Shown: positions 44,590 to 56,944, counted from the first letter of the stretch. The stretch: DNA of 64,000 nt from Globodera rostochiensis (GCA_018350325.1 JAEVLN010000059.1:1-64000); one strand, 5' to 3'. Translations and numbers: made by a program. Notes: generated by a model from the letters alone, not told the origin.

Positions 44590-46773
44590 ATGCCAGAATC
44601 GGGTTCTTTGGTTGATCGGATGAAGCATTTGCTGAGCACGGGCGATGATGCGGACGTTAAATTTTTGGTGGGGCAAGGAGACGAAAAGGAGGCGAGTTTT
44701 GGGAGGATAAAGTTGAACTTTTTCATAATTCGCACTTTTTTGAAATGTTTAAGACTCTGTCAGCGCACAAATTGATTCTGAAGGCGGCCTCCGATGTGTT
44801 TGGGAAAATGTTCCTTTTTGATGCCCAACATGCAAAGGCCGCCGCCGCTGGGACCGGTACGGAAAATTTGTTTAAAAATTAAATAAAATTTAAATCCCTT
44901 TGGAAGAGATTAAGCCCGTCGAGGTGCCCGACGTGGAGGTGGGGGCGTTCAAGGCGATGCTCAGCTTCATTTATGCGGACGATCCGAGCGGAATCAGCGA
45001 AGACAATGTGTTCGCTGTGCTTTATGCGGGTGAAATTTTATTGATTTGTTGTACGAAGGCGCATTTTTCAGTTACAACTAGGGTGGCACGGGACCGGGAC
45101 CAATACTGAAATGGTCAATTTTTTCCATTTGGTACTGAAATTCTAGTCCCGGTTTTTCAAAATTCCTTTAAAATCCCCTTATAATGGTCTCGGTTTTTTA
45201 CCAAACCATTTTTTTGTCCAGTAGTCCCTGTTTTTTTGACCGGGACCAAATTTAGTGCCGGTTCCGGTTTTCCAAAAGTCCCGGTACCGTGCCACTCTAG
45301 TTACAAGAAAACTGTTCAAAAGAATGGCTGAATTAGTCCCCAAGAGAATTTGCATGATTTTTGAAAATAGAAAATAAATATGCCCTAAAGTGTTGGAAAT
45401 TAGAAAATTTTGAAAAAAATACTTTTAATTTCAGCCGATAAATATAACGTGTCCGGACTGGTCAAAGCCTGCGTCAACTTTCCCAAAAGAAAACTGCGCA
45501 ATGTTTTCCTCTCAATTGAGCAGGCTCGCTTACTTGGAGACACTTTGCCACTTTGTAAAGTAAAGCTGGGGCAATTTTCAACATTTTACTAAATATTTTC
45601 GCAAATTTTTACTTTTTCATAAACTAATTTTGGCTTTAAAACCCCCCAGAATAAAGCGATATTTTTTTTATTTATTTAAGGACTTTGCTCGCGATTGTTT
45701 GGATTACATCGATAAGAATGCAGCTTCTTTGATCCAATCGGAAGATTTTTTGCAAATTGATCAGCAATTATTGTGTGAGATTTTGGACCGTGACCAGCTG
45801 TTGATCAACGATGAACTTACAATTTGGAATGCTGTAAATTCCGTCAATAAAACATTTTAACTTTCATTTTTTCCTTCTTTTTTTTTTTGTTGTTAGGCAC
45901 TTCGCTGGGCGGACGAAAAATGCCATCAAAATGGGAAAGAGTGTTCAGCGGAGAACAGACGCGCAATGCTCGGCCCGGCACTCTTCAAAATTTGTATTCC
46001 ACGCATTTCACAAAAGGATTTTTCTGAGATTATTGGTATGTACTATAATATAGGGAGCGGCAAAGATAAATTTGAAATTTTGCATTTTGACAGTTCGTTC
46101 CGGCGTGTTGACGAGTGACGAGCTGGTCAGCATATTTCAGTACTACGCTCAGCCGGACGCTGATCAGCCCGAGCAGTATCCGCTGCAATTCCCAACTAAG
46201 CGACGGACGACGTCCGATCCGTATAAAGCCGACGGGCAAATTGTGGTGAAAATCAAAAGAGTGTCTCAATTTGCGCGAGTGAATGTGAACAGCAGCCGAC
46301 TCAGCGAGCCCGTGTACATTAGGGGAGCCTGCCTTGGAAGATATTGGCGTCTTCGTCTGCCTACTCCGACCAATTTGGATTTTACCTACGCTGCAACGAT
46401 GAAACAACCACTGGTGGGCATTATTTGCCACTAATAATAAATAATACCAATTTTCATGCCATTTAATTATTAAGGTGCCGATTGGAGCTGTGCCGGTTCG
46501 GCAACATTGAAAATTGTTTCGCAAAAGAAGGGAAAAAAGGACCACACTCAGGAGCTCAGCCGCCACATTTTTAACTTGAAGGAGAACAAATGGGGAATTA
46601 AATATTTTATGACATTCGAGGTTATAAATATGATCAAAATGTTTGCCTGGCCTTAACAAAAATCAAAAATTTATCAATTGATGGACCCGCAGAACGGATG
46701 GTATGACGCGAAGAATGACACGGTGATTTTGAGCGCTACAGTGACTGACGAAGAACCGATCGGAGTCGAATGA
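44590..46773 (+). pseudogene. BTB-BACK-MATH protein gene, copy 1, damaged
   Basis: Exons: 44590-44691, 44754-44856, 44907-45029, 45435-45559, 45681-45833, 45897-46035, 46094-46413, 46472-46620 and about 46676-46773. The BTB domain reads MKHLLSTGDDADVKFLVGQG, SAHKLILKAASDVFGKMF and [20 protein letters not shown]. The BACK part reads CLDYIDKNAASLIQSEDFL and ALRWADEKC. The C terminus resembles a MATH half (WGIKYFM ... LMDPQNGWYDAKND). Such proteins usually act as CUL3 adaptors. Intron 1 starts with GC instead of GT. Two lesions: a frameshift at 46321-46330 (the expected GLPWKILASSS appears in another frame) and loss of the last acceptor (TTTATC where copy 2 has TTTAG). Introns 7/8 of copy 2 are reduced by one here. 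Confidence 0.75.
45078..45298. mobile_element. 221-bp CCCGGTACC-rich hAT-like MITE with 8-bp TSD
   Basis: CTAGGGTGGCACGGGACC at the left and GGTACCGTGCCACTCT at the right, flanked by exact AGTTACAA (45070-45077, 45299-45306). It lies in intron 3 of BTB copy 1. Confidence 0.9.
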
Positions 46774-46912
46774 TACGGAATTTGTGTTGATGTAAAAATT
46801 CTAAATTCATTTTGTGTTCATTTCGTAATTGGAAAAAAATAGGTTTTCGTTAAAAATGTTGAGGAGAGCGAGTTTGTGTGTTGTTCTTTGAAAAAAAGGT
46901 CCGTAATTCAAA

Positions 46913-47072
46913 TTAGGGAAGCACGGGACCGGGACTGTTGGGGAAACCCGGGACCGGACTTAATTTGGCCTCAAAAAGACTAAATTTGTAAGGGACAAAA
47001 TTAAAGATTTTCGAAGACTTGCGAAAAACCGAGACGCTTCAGTACTGGTCCCGCCCGGTCCCGTCCTACCCT
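46913..47072. mobile_element. 160-bp CCCGGGACC-rich hAT-like MITE with 8-bp TSD
   Basis: TTAGGGAAGCACGGGACC ... GGTCCCGTCCTACCCT, flanked by exact AATTCAAA (46905-46912, 47073-47080). A truncated relative follows directly at 47081-47160. Confidence 0.9.
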
Positions 47073-47164
47073 AATTCAAATTAGAGTAGGACGGGATCGG
47101 GATTTTGGGAAAACCCGGGATCGGGATTGAGAAATTTAAAAACCCGGGATTTTAAAAATTTAAA

Positions 47165-50100
47165 TTTTACGCTAAGACATGCCGGACTGTATTTGGTGGC
47201 ATCCAACACTTTGCTCCAGGGCCTTTTCGGTTGAAGCGGTCGAAAACGTAACGTTCCGACGGGCGGCTCCGTCCTTGGTATGCCCTGAGGTGTTTTTGTT
47301 ATTTTTAATTAATCCGAAAACATTCAAAATTTACAAACGCACTTTAAACATAAACGCGGGCTTGTCCGGGCCAGCAAAATAACTGACCGCCTTTTTGATC
47401 ACAATTTGTACCCTCACAAATTTGTGACGTTGTTTTTCGTACTGTTGGGAAGTCCAATTTCCGTTTTTTATTGTCAAATTTTCCTAAAAATAAATGCAAA
47501 AAAATTAGAAATAAAAACCGGCGGGCGCAGGGCTGGACGCAATCGGATTCTGATTGCGGGCAATCCGCAATACGCAATCTCGAAAAAAATCCGCAATCCG
47601 CAACCCCAAAAAGGCCGCAATTTCAGCAAACCGCAATCCGCAATTTTGGAAAAACAATTTTTCGGGGGACCTTTTTTAAAAATCAAAATTTTTTTCAAAC
47701 AAAAAATGAACCCTTAAAAAATACATCTTTTTTTTGGGCCAAAAATGCGCCTCTAAAAAATTGATTTAATTTTTATGGGAAGGAGAGCCCGGCGATGCCG
47801 ACAGGCGCCGTCGGACAAAATTTTCGTAAACAATAATAGGTTTACGTATGGAAATCCATATTTTTTTTTTGCGAACTCGGAACAGCGTATAAATGCCATA
47901 AAAGATGTTTTTAGCTTTGGTTAGAGCTTCTAGAGCCCATTTTATAATCCATATTTTGCATATTTTTCCATATTTTGCGAATCCATATTTCGCGATTTTT
48001 CAAAAATTCCTTAACAAAAATGCAATAAAAACGAAAAATACACCCCTAAGGATCGAATTTTTTTAAATTTTCAAAAATATACACCCCTTAGGGTCGACTT
48101 TAAAAATTTTCAAAAAATGCACCCCTAAAAATTGACTTTTCGCGACTAAAAATTCCGCCACCAAAAATTGAAAATTTTTCAGAAATACCTTTAATTTGCA
48201 TATAAAATTTTTTATTTCTCTATTACTTCAATTAGGAAAACCTTGCCCATTTTTTGCTATATTTGAAAAAAATTTTCTCCATATTTCGTCCATATTTTGC
48301 AATTTTTGTCCATATTTGGTCCATATTTTGCAATTTTTCATCCATATTTTATGGCCATATTTCGAGATTTTTTGTCCATATAAATCGTGGCCCTACTAAT
48401 GACAAATTAGGCAAATTTTGAACCAAAATGCCTTTTTTTTCACTTGAGACAAATGACAGATAGTATCGTAACGGCGAAAAATATGGTAAATATTAATTGC
48501 GTCGCCATCTAAACAAATTTATTTTTAAATTCATTTAAACAAACAAAAATAATTTCTGTCCTGTTTGTCAAAAGCGACCAAATTTCTCTGCTACAAATTC
48601 ACATCGGGGGATTGTCAAAAAGCTGAAGATACTCTAACATTGATTTGAGTGAGTTATTTTAATTGTTGTGCTTACTTTTTTTTTGCCCTGATTTCGAAAC
48701 ATTTCTCATAAGCTTAACTTAATTATGTTTAATCAGCAGGTCAATGGTAGTTTAAGAAATACAGTTATTTCCGACAAATTTTTGATTTCCTAATTTTTGA
48801 GCACGGAAATTAGTCATTCTAATTCCAAAAAGTCCCGGACATCTGATCTTGATTCAGATTACCGGGATCGGGGTCGATAACTTGGGATAATCACTTCACG
48901 ATCCCGACCTCGGATCCCGATTCAGACTAGCGAGATAATATGTTTTATTGGGTGCATTAATTTCCAGTATTATTTCCAACCAATTTGCTTTTTCTTTTAA
49001 ATGTTTAACCAAAAAGAAAATTTTTCTCCTTATTTATCAGGGGGTTTCCTGCTTTTTTGGATTCAGCGTATTTCAAAATAAAATTTTGACGACGTAATTT
49101 TATTTCATAAGCGGAATCCCCGCAATAAAAAAATTAAACTGACGCTTGACATTTAAATTAATTCTTTAGCTAGAATTGAATTAAATTTAAAAAGCAATTA
49201 AAAATTTGAAATTCTTTTCAAGAATTATGCCGGCCATGTTTGTTGGCCTCAGCAGCCGCACTGCTTGAACTTGAAGCAAAGGGCGAAGCAAATGGGCGGA
49301 TAGATGATTTTAAACGCTTTTTCAAATTAATTTTTATGTAATAAATAGAGATTGGATTATATGCATTTTGCATATTTTGTTTTCTCATATACGACTTAAA
49401 AATAGCCTTTTCGCGTTGGTTTGAGTTTTTTGGTCAAGTTTAAAATTGCATATTTTTCATATTTCGGGGCTTATTTTTGCATATCGGTGCATATTTGGCC
49501 ATATTTTGGCATTTTTGACCAAAAATTCAAGAAAATGCACCCAAAATCTTGGTGTTTTGGCTGTTTTTGAAAAATAATTCATCTTTTCAACGATAACTTT
49601 TTTCCACAGCCTTCGCAGAATAAGTGATTTTTGTCAAAAAAATTCCCAATTTAAATCAGCTAACTCCGGCAATGCTATGAATTACAGTGTGTACAAGAAG
49701 ATTATACTGTACTTTGTCACTATTGAAGCCGCCAAAAAGTATTTCACTTAACTATTTTGTCCACCATTTTGTTTGCAGTCTCCAACAAAAGTGCCATGCA
49801 TCATTTGAACTAGGGTTGGCACCTCAATCCCGAAAATTTTTGTCGCGGTTTTACCGCCGAATTTCTGAGTTTAAAATCCTTTTAACTTTGAAATGGGAGA
49901 TACAATTCACTAGTAGAATTTTCGAAAAGCTGATGATACAATTTTAAGTTTTCATGATTTGGCAACAATAAATATTTATGTTACCTATTTTCCTTTTTGC
50001 CATGATTTTTGAAAAATATTTTTTCGTAGTATTTGGGAAATTAGCCATTCCAATTTTTTGAAAAAAATGAACCAATTTGATAATTACCTCTTGGTCTACT

Positions 50101-50178
50101 AGTTATCAAAATTTAAACTTTTTTTAAGATATTTTTCTTTTATTTTCTCTTGTAAAAACGATTATTTATTGCCTGTTT
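47165..50178. other. Repeat-rich intergenic region
   Basis: A GCAATCCGCAAT-rich relic lies at 47530-47650 and a GC hairpin at 47788-47816. A long stretch of TCCATATTTTG repeats runs from 47870 to 48390, with the related CATATTT at 49370-49520. A GATCCCGA relic lies at 48830-48935. The open frame at 47179-47382 ([16 protein letters not shown]...) reads protein-like at its start but has no known domain. No gene supported. Confidence 0.4.
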
Positions 50179-50535
50179 GTGGGGTCTGATCACTGGATGG
50201 AAAAAATGGGGACGTTCAGTGGGGAAACCGGTCCAGTCATCACTTTAAGCATTGGAAAAGCGATTTCCCGGGGGCAATTTTGGGCGACACCGGAACATTC
50301 TGGGATTTCCATTTTCACAAAACCGTTCTTAATTTACCGTAAACAAAATTTAAGGATTTACTTACTAAAAAATAGTTCTTCAATTTTCCAATTTAGATAG
50401 GTCCAACTGCGGCCTTTCTCACTGCGCTTCTTGCTCTCCCCGGACTCATCTGCTGGGGGGGGGGGCGACGGTGCTGTGATGTTTTTTAAACAATTTGAAA
50501 AACTGTCGATTAGTAATTACCAAATTATTTTTGAA

Positions 50536-51096
50536 TTCATATACCAATCGATTACTCTCATCGAGCTGAGCGGAAAATAGTAGCCAAAATACCGCACACT
50601 CGACTACGGCGGCCAGTAGGTGGGGCGAGACTCCGGGCTCCGGAAGAAGTCCGCGCGTGGCCCGGCAGGTGGCCTCGCATGCGCGCGACCGCCCCGCGGG
50701 TCCCCGCGCGCTCGCCCCCCAGTGGCGCTCGTCTACTTGCTCCGTCTCCGCATGCTTGCTGTTGGCTGGACGTTACACGGCCTTTCATTATTATATACGG
50801 CTTTTGTTACTCAAAAGTCGTTTTTCTTTAATTTTCAAAAATTTCAACCAATTCAAAACCCGTTTTTAATTTTCGATTTTGGTTTTCTATTGACGAATTT
50901 GTAATTAGTGCACGAAATAACATATTTTCAACAATTTTTAGAATAAAAAAATTTACAAAATGTTGCCCAAAAGGGTCACCCCTATGCTTTTTGGCCAAAT
51001 TTGAGGAGCCATAACTTTCTTCAAAGTTAGTCCGCGCAAAAATTTTTGCAGATTCCTGCTCAGCTCAATGAGAGGAATGATTGGTATATGAATCAT
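50536..51096. mobile_element. About 560-bp element with 36-bp inverted ends
   Basis: TTCATATACCAATCGATTAC then TCTCATCGAGCTGAGC at the left is mirrored with few mismatches at 51059-51096. Inner parts match the element at 40307. A GC-rich stretch (50600-50770) interrupts it and has no counterpart at 40307, so it may be a passenger sequence. Confidence 0.7.
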
Positions 51097-51268
51097 CGAA
51101 AATAATTTGGTATTACTAAACGACAGTTTAGCTCAATTATTTATACGTAATAAAAATGAATGTTTGATTAATCTCTTTCTAACAAAGGTTGGGAAAAATT
51201 TCTTTATTATAACATAACAAAAGTAAAAATTGTTGTTAAGGCCTTTTTCAACATCCAAAAAATTTCAG

Positions 51269-51830
51269 ATGGTGATTGCTACCGTGACCTCAAACATCGT
51301 GATGGCACTCAGCCAGAAGAGCTTACCGATTTTTATGGATAACTTTCCACCCCGAACTCCGAATACTACCAATTGTCATCCGGCATGTGTATTCCCTCGC
51401 CTTAATACAAGAGAGGAATGCCAGACCCATCGTTGTGTGGCCGGTTGGAATTAAATTTGAATTCAAGAACAATTTTCGTCAAATTTTAGGCAAAAAAAAT
51501 TAAAAGGGCCTAATTAATGTAAAAATCCCTATCTTCGTGCGGGGGTGACGGGAGTTGACGACCTCTCCGAATGAATGAATTTCAGAAAAATTAACCAAAA
51601 CTTATTTGAAAAATTAACTTTCTTATGCATTAATAGTTTAGAAAAAATTAAAAGTCATTTATCGTCAACTCATGTGCTCATTTCCACGAATGCCGTGACA
51701 AAAAGTTGAACCCAATTTGTGCCAAAGAGGGTGGCAGAAACATTTGCGATTTTTGCAAGGGGGGCTTATGCAACAAAATTGTCCCATTGGCTGTGGTGAC
51801 TCTTCCGCCTCCGCCTCGGGGATCTGAACC
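51269..51830 (+). pseudogene. Ly6/ET-module-like protein remnant
   Basis: After a TTTCAG acceptor the frame reads GDCYRDLKHRDGTQPEELTD and then stops. A second frame of the same segment carries Cys-rich NCHPACVFPRLNTREECQTH. At 51668-51775 a further block reads CAHFHECRDKKLNPICAKEG, then ICDFCKGGLCNK. The opening GD-CY and closing FCxxGLCN correspond to the intact gene at 27089 (GDGEQCYY ... CIRCNGTLCNRD). Internal stops and frame changes suggest a decayed paralogue, though unusual splicing cannot be excluded. Confidence 0.55.
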
Positions 51831-51905
51831 ACCACCCCACCCAAACTTCAAATGCCCCACCACTCACCACTACACCGTCACCAGACTATTTTTTGTAAAG
51901 CCATA
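51800..51905 (-). repeat. tRNA-related SINE-like sequence
   Basis: The minus strand has an A-box-like TGACGGTGTAGTGGTGAG and a B-box-like GGTTCAGATCCCC at RNA polymerase III spacing, but no full cloverleaf. It overlaps the end of the Ly6/ET-like remnant. Confidence 0.4.
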
Positions 51906-51909
51906 GAAT

Positions 51910-54290
51910 GGCATCTTGTTTGTTTGATTTGGTTGGGTTGGCACTGAAGGTGTGCCCGGAATGTAAACGGATGCCAAAAAATGTCCGAAAAATTCGAAAT
52001 CCGTAAATCAACATTTTTTACAATAAAAATTACAAAAACTATAAATTTCCAATCTTTAATATGTTTAAAAATTTTTAATGGTTACTAAAACAAACAAAAT
52101 CCGACAATGGAAGTGACTCGCCCCGTCTTTTTGAATTGTTTTGTTGGGATATTCTTTGATGCTTTTTGTTCCAACTAAAATTCAGATCGTTTTCAAAATT
52201 TACCTCTTAATTATTTGCATCCAGCATATCAAGCAATTTGATCTTTTCTTTTTTGAATGAATTTTTGAATTTCAATTTAATTTAAATATTATTTTTAAAA
52301 TAAAATTAATGAACAAAAAGGTGTCATTTTTAAACACTAAAGATGGTATTTCAGTGAAAACGACTGACATTTGGCTGATCACAACAAACAGCACTCCCAA
52401 ATAATGTTCATTTTATTTAAATTTATTTAATAAAAATAATTTTGTTAATATTAATGAAACACCTTAATAATGGATGCGAAATTTAGTCACTGTTCAAACT
52501 ACATCGTTGGATTTTATGCAAAAATGATTGAAATCATTTTCCTTTATTCATTATATTTTTTTCAAAAAACGAGTTGACGACGATCAACATAATTTATTTT
52601 CCAGGGTTCGGATCTCAACATTTTTAAAAGCAGCATCAAAACGTGAAAAAGCAGCATTGAGCACCAAAAAAAACAGCAAATTCGACATTTCTTCATAAAA
52701 CTTTTCGCTTCATTCGTTATAATTTGGGTACATACAATTTTGAGCAATTTCCTGTCAAATTAGCATTGCGATTTTATATCTATTTGTTTTGCGTTCACGA
52801 TTTTTCAAATCATTTTTGGCCAAAGGGGCGGTGAAGGGAGGGGGGGGGGGTCGGCGGTGCCGAAAAGACGCTGCCGAGAAAATTACTCAATTTGTCAAGG
52901 GATTTGCAACCAATATTGGAGGGAATGCGTTGTTTTCCCCAAGAAACCTAATCTCGGTGTAGACAAAAAGCAGCATTTGACGACACCCCCGAAATTAATT
53001 TAATATAAACGAAGACATTTTCGTTTGTTTAACATCTTTGTTTATTTTTCTTTCAAAAACACCAAAAAATCCACCAAAACCTAATCAACATCAAAAGTAA
53101 GCAAAAAGCAGCATTTTCAAAAAAAACAGCATCGGCTTTCAAAAAGCTGCTAAAGCTGCAGATACCCGAACCAGATACAAACGGAACTTTAAGTTGGGCA
53201 ATTTAATTGCTTAAATTATGTATAAAAATTTTTGTTTATTGGTTCATCGCTATCAAAATCTCAGTTGATAGCTTAAGAGCTGCACATATTTGTTTTGACG
53301 TCGTCCCGTCAATTCCCGATATTCCTTCCAATCGATGTGGACGACTCCTGGGGGGAAAGAAAGACAGATGGGCGACGATGTTGATGGGATCGGGGGGGGG
53401 GGGGGGGTCCTTCCTCATTTACTAATGCGCACTAATTTCCCTTTGTTTTCCACAATAAGTTTTTTTAAATTTTGGACCCAAAGTGTAAGCCATGCTCTTA
53501 TTTTTTTAACCATTTTTTTTTTCAGATTTTGCTGAAAAATTTTTCGGCTCATTTTACAATATTTGACCGAGGCGTTGATTCTCGGTTCACCGGCCATCTT
53601 TTTATTGGTCCTCCCACTTATGGCAACTCATAAATTAGTGACGTCTATAAGCGCCAAAATTTCCATTTGATTTAATAAAACTTTTTATAAGTACAAAGAA
53701 AAATGTAAATATATTTTTATACTCAGTATTCCGTTCGGAATATATCAAACCACATTTTTTAAAGGCTAATTTTTTTTAGAAAATGTTTATTTATTTTAAC
53801 ATGGTTAGAATAAGGATTGAATAATTTTAAAATTTTTATTAATAATTTTAAATTTGTTCAGTTGCTTGTTCGAGGCTTCCTCACCGACGAATTTGCTAGC
53901 TAGCAAATTAACTTCAACTTGCAAAAGTAAAAATTGAATTAAATTATTTTATAAAAAATCATATTTAAAGCATGATAAATACTGATACGGCCGCAGGTGT
54001 GCGATTTAATTCGACGCTTTGTGCGCGCCAATTCAATACTTATTGATGGCACTGATTGAAGCGCTGTTTTCGGCATGTTTATTGTTAGGCTTAAATTAGG
54101 GTTACTTTCCGACCCTAGAACCCCGAGCACGAGTAGCCACGGAACTTACTTTTTGTTTCAGTTTTAAATTTCGAACAAAATTCTTTAAGAAATAAAGCAT
54201 TTTGTAACATAATCTCCACATTCTTTTTCAGGGACGCCCTGTGTTTTATCCTTCGGCTTGGCCAAATGGAAATTAAGGTGCGTGTGGGGG
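51910..54290. other. Intergenic region
   Basis: AT-rich, with a GC hairpin next to a G run at 52835-52885 followed by the GGGATTTGCAACCAA motif that often accompanies this hairpin. At 53270-53400 a stretch after a TCTCAG acceptor reads RAAHICFDVVPSIPDIPSN, then RCGRLLGGKKDRWA, and runs into a G run. It may be a lone exon. AAAGCAGCATT motifs recur at 52630-53145. No gene supported. Confidence 0.4.
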
Positions 54291-54305
54291 GAATGAGATG
54301 ACATG

Positions 54306-54504
54306 GACCTTTTCTTTTTTAACAAAACCGCTCGTGTGTTTTTTTTGTTGTCAATTCAAATCGAGATTCAAAAATATTTCTGAAAACGAATGTTTGGTAA
54401 TTGTAGACCTTTTCTTTTTTAACAAAACTGCTCGTGTGTTTTTTTTGTTGTCAATTCAAATCGAGATTCAAAAATATTTCTGAAAACGAATGTTTGGTAA
54501 TTGA
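54306..54504 (+). repeat. 100-bp tandem duplication
   Basis: 54306-54405 is repeated at 54406-54504 with one visible base change (AAAACCG against AAAACTG). Recent and simple. Confidence 0.85.
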
Positions 54505-54579
54505 TCACAGATATCATAGTCCCATAAAATTTTTTCAACAAAATTTCTGTCAACTTTTTTCAGGCCTTTTGCATTCGTT

Positions 54580-54853
54580 TGGTCTCGAATCCATAGCTTT
54601 AACTTTATTTTATTATGCCCAGAAAATCTCCTCCGGCCATCACCAGCAACAGAAGCAGTCTGCCTCCTCTGCCACAAATGCCGGCCGCACCGACGGTCGT
54701 GCTGCTGCTGCTGCCGGAAGCGGTTTGGCTACGTCCAACGTCGCCTACTCTGTGATGGGCCCGGTGGAGCGGGTGGTGGACGAAATCTCCAATTTGTTGT
54801 CCCCCGACATAAGCATTGGGGGGGGGGGAGGGGGATCAGTGCGCTTATTTTAA
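54580..54853 (+). CDS. Possible terminal exon, Gln/Ala/Gly-rich
   Basis: One frame reads AQKISSGHHQQQKQSASSAT, then GRAAAAAGSGL and GPVERVVDEISNLLSPDI before a G run that gives poly-Gly. The VERVVDEISNLL segment looks like an amphipathic helix. No start, partner exon or family identified. Confidence 0.25.
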
Positions 54854-55376
54854 TATTTTTTAAAACCGGGATTCCGTAAAACTCTGAACGCTTCGACACA
54901 TTTTGGTTTAATAGCCATTTGATCTTGTCCTCATATCTTCTATTGTACACACACAAATTTTTTTTACCTTTTTCTCTTCTAAGCAGTAGGGAAAAGCACG
55001 CGCGTGTGAGGAGCGCCCACCAAGCCAAACCTATTTAGCCCTTTTGGCCTTACCGCCAACAAACCCAAACCCATTGGAAGCCGGTTAAGTCGACTCGGAC
55101 TTCATGAAGTCTTTTTATTATTATTTAATCAAAAAAGGCTTAAACTGTTATTTAAATTAAAAACAATTATTGTCTTTTTTGAATAAACCTTTTTCCCCGT
55201 ATTAATTTGAATGAATTATTTATTGTTTTTAAAAGATTAACGAAAATGAAATAAAACCCGACTCTATCTGTCTAGTAAATTCTATTTAAACACACCAATT
55301 TATTTTCATTAATTTTTAGCGATCAGTTCCTTAATCTATTGTTATCAACGGTTCTCTATGAAGTCCAGTTGCCATC

Positions 55377-55544
55377 ATGCCAATTTGCGTGAAGATGCTT
55401 ACCGACAATACATCATTCTGGAGGTTGAGTCGTCTGAAGCAGCAAGGTTTGATCTTCGACGGAAAACAACTATGTGACGGTAGCGACATAACCAACATTG
55501 CGTCAACTATTCGTCTTATCCCGGATCTTGTTGAAGACAGCTAA
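55377..55544 (+). pseudogene. Ubiquitin-like remnant with internal deletion (56 codons)
   Basis: MPICVKMLTDNT aligns to the ubiquitin start MQIFVKTLTGKT. In a shifted frame follows ILEVESSEA (ubiquitin TLEVESSDT). Back in the first frame comes QQGLIFDGKQLCDG (ubiquitin QQRLIFAGKQLEDG) and STIRLIPDLVED in place of STLHLVLRLRGG. The central helix segment is missing, the frame is shifted for about ten codons, and the terminal Gly-Gly is absent, so conjugation is impossible. Secreted ubiquitin fusions are known in Globodera, but no signal peptide is seen here. Confidence 0.7.
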
Positions 55545-55584
55545 CACAGGCCAAGCGCAAGACTGTGATCGATTAAATGTACGA

Positions 55585-55720
55585 TGTCCGCTAAGGCAAT
55601 GCGTGCTAAAGCGGGGCTTCCGCTAAGACACATGCAAGCTAAAGCGGGTCTTCCGCTAAGGTAAATCTGAGCTAAATCGGGTCTTTTGCTAAGGCAAATG
55701 CGAGCTAAAGCGGATCTTCC
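55585..55720. repeat. GCTAAAGCGG minisatellite, short array
   Basis: About four units containing GAGCTAAAGCGG and TCTTCCGCTAAGG, the same motif as 56415-56850. Confidence 0.8.
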
Positions 55721-56036
55721 GTACGCGGGCCGTCGCTGTCGAGACCCGATTAGAAACCAACTGGTGACTGAAGTACTGGGTGGGGCATCAACGTCCTCGA
55801 CGACGAGTGGGCCAAACACAAACGACAGTGGCAAAATGAAAAGACGAAGGTTAGCGAAATGAAGTACATGTGTATTCGTTTTCTTTTCAAAATTTTGTTT
55901 TCGTCCACCTCTGGATTGGATCCGTTCGTACGACTAAATTTGGCAATTTTTAGATGTAACTAAACAAAACTTTTGCCCTTTCTACGGGATTAGACCAACC
56001 TTTTAATATTCAGTTAATTTAAAACGCGAATTTCAG

Positions 56037-56425
56037 TTTTGTTTGTGGCGACGTTTTGTTCGATGTCTTCAAATTCTGTTGCCCTTTTGTGCTCGGACTG
56101 AAAATTGCGCTGATCAGCAAACGATTTGCCCATTTGGTGGACGCGCACATCGAATGGAAGAAATGGTCGTTGGGTCGGTTGGAAATTCGTCGCGCAGTCA
56201 AAGGAAATGGCGCTGAAATTGTCAAAATCGTTGACCATGAGGTCGTACATCGGCAGCCTATTCTGCAAGAGTTGCTTCCGCTTCCTGACACTGTCGACTT
56301 CGAACAGCTTACAATAACGGTTGAGTCCACAAATTTTCATTTATTTTTTCATTTTTAGTTATATCGACCAAAGTGTCATCGAATTTCTGCAAAAATCACT
56401 CAGTCGGGGTGGGGTCACGAGCTAA
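56037..56425 (+). pseudogene. F-box-like family member, truncated
   Basis: The second exon starts after a TTTCAG acceptor: [37 protein letters not shown] and [15 protein letters not shown], clearly paralogous to 20918-23252. After a TTTTAG acceptor at 56358 the third exon begins YIDQSVIEFLQKS and then runs into the minisatellite and a stop. The donor before it is out of phase by one base. No first exon (MSDN...) was found upstream. Confidence 0.75.
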
Positions 56426-56850
56426 AGCGTCTTCCGCTAAGGCAAGTTCGAGCTAAAGCGTATCTTTCTCTAAGGAAAATGCGAGCTAAAGCGGATCTTC
56501 CGCTAGGAAAATGCGAATAAAGCGGATCCTCCGCTAGGGAAATGCGATAAAGCGGATCCTCCGCTAGGGAAATGCGAGCTAAAGCGTCTTCCGCTAATGA
56601 AAATGCGAATTAAAGCGTATCTTTCTCTAAGAAAATCCGAGCTAAAGCAGATCCTCCGCTAGGGAAATGCGAATAAAGCGGATCTTCCGTTAGGGAAATG
56701 CGAGCTAAAGCGTCTTCCGCCAAGGAAAATGCGAGCTAAAGCGTATCTTTCTCTAAGGAATATGCGAGCTAAAGCGGATCTTCCGCTAAGGCAAGTACGA
56801 GCTAAAGCGTATCTTTCTCTAAGGAAAATGCGAGCTAAAGCGGATGCCAT
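56415..56850. repeat. GCTAAAGCGG minisatellite, long array
   Basis: About thirteen units of 30-36 bp: GAGCTAAAGCGGATCTTCC then GCTAAGGAAAATGC, with variants GCGTATCTTTCTCTAAGG. It cuts off the F-box-like pseudogene at its left and ends about 95 bp before the next family member. Confidence 0.88.
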
Positions 56851-56944
56851 CTCTCAATATTTCCAAGAATTTGTTTGAAATGAGAATTTGGCGTGTGTTA
56901 AATTTTAAAAAAGCTTTATCGAAACGCTAAAAATATTTCTAAAA

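Noticed and set aside
45900..46660. 209-aa minus-strand frame (46030-46659)
   Set aside because: Antisense of BTB copy 1 exons 7 and 8.
50558..50788. GC-rich Arg/Ala/Gly-rich frames within the inverted-end element at 50536
   Set aside because: Composition is that of GC-rich repeat DNA with no domain; interesting only as a possible passenger sequence.
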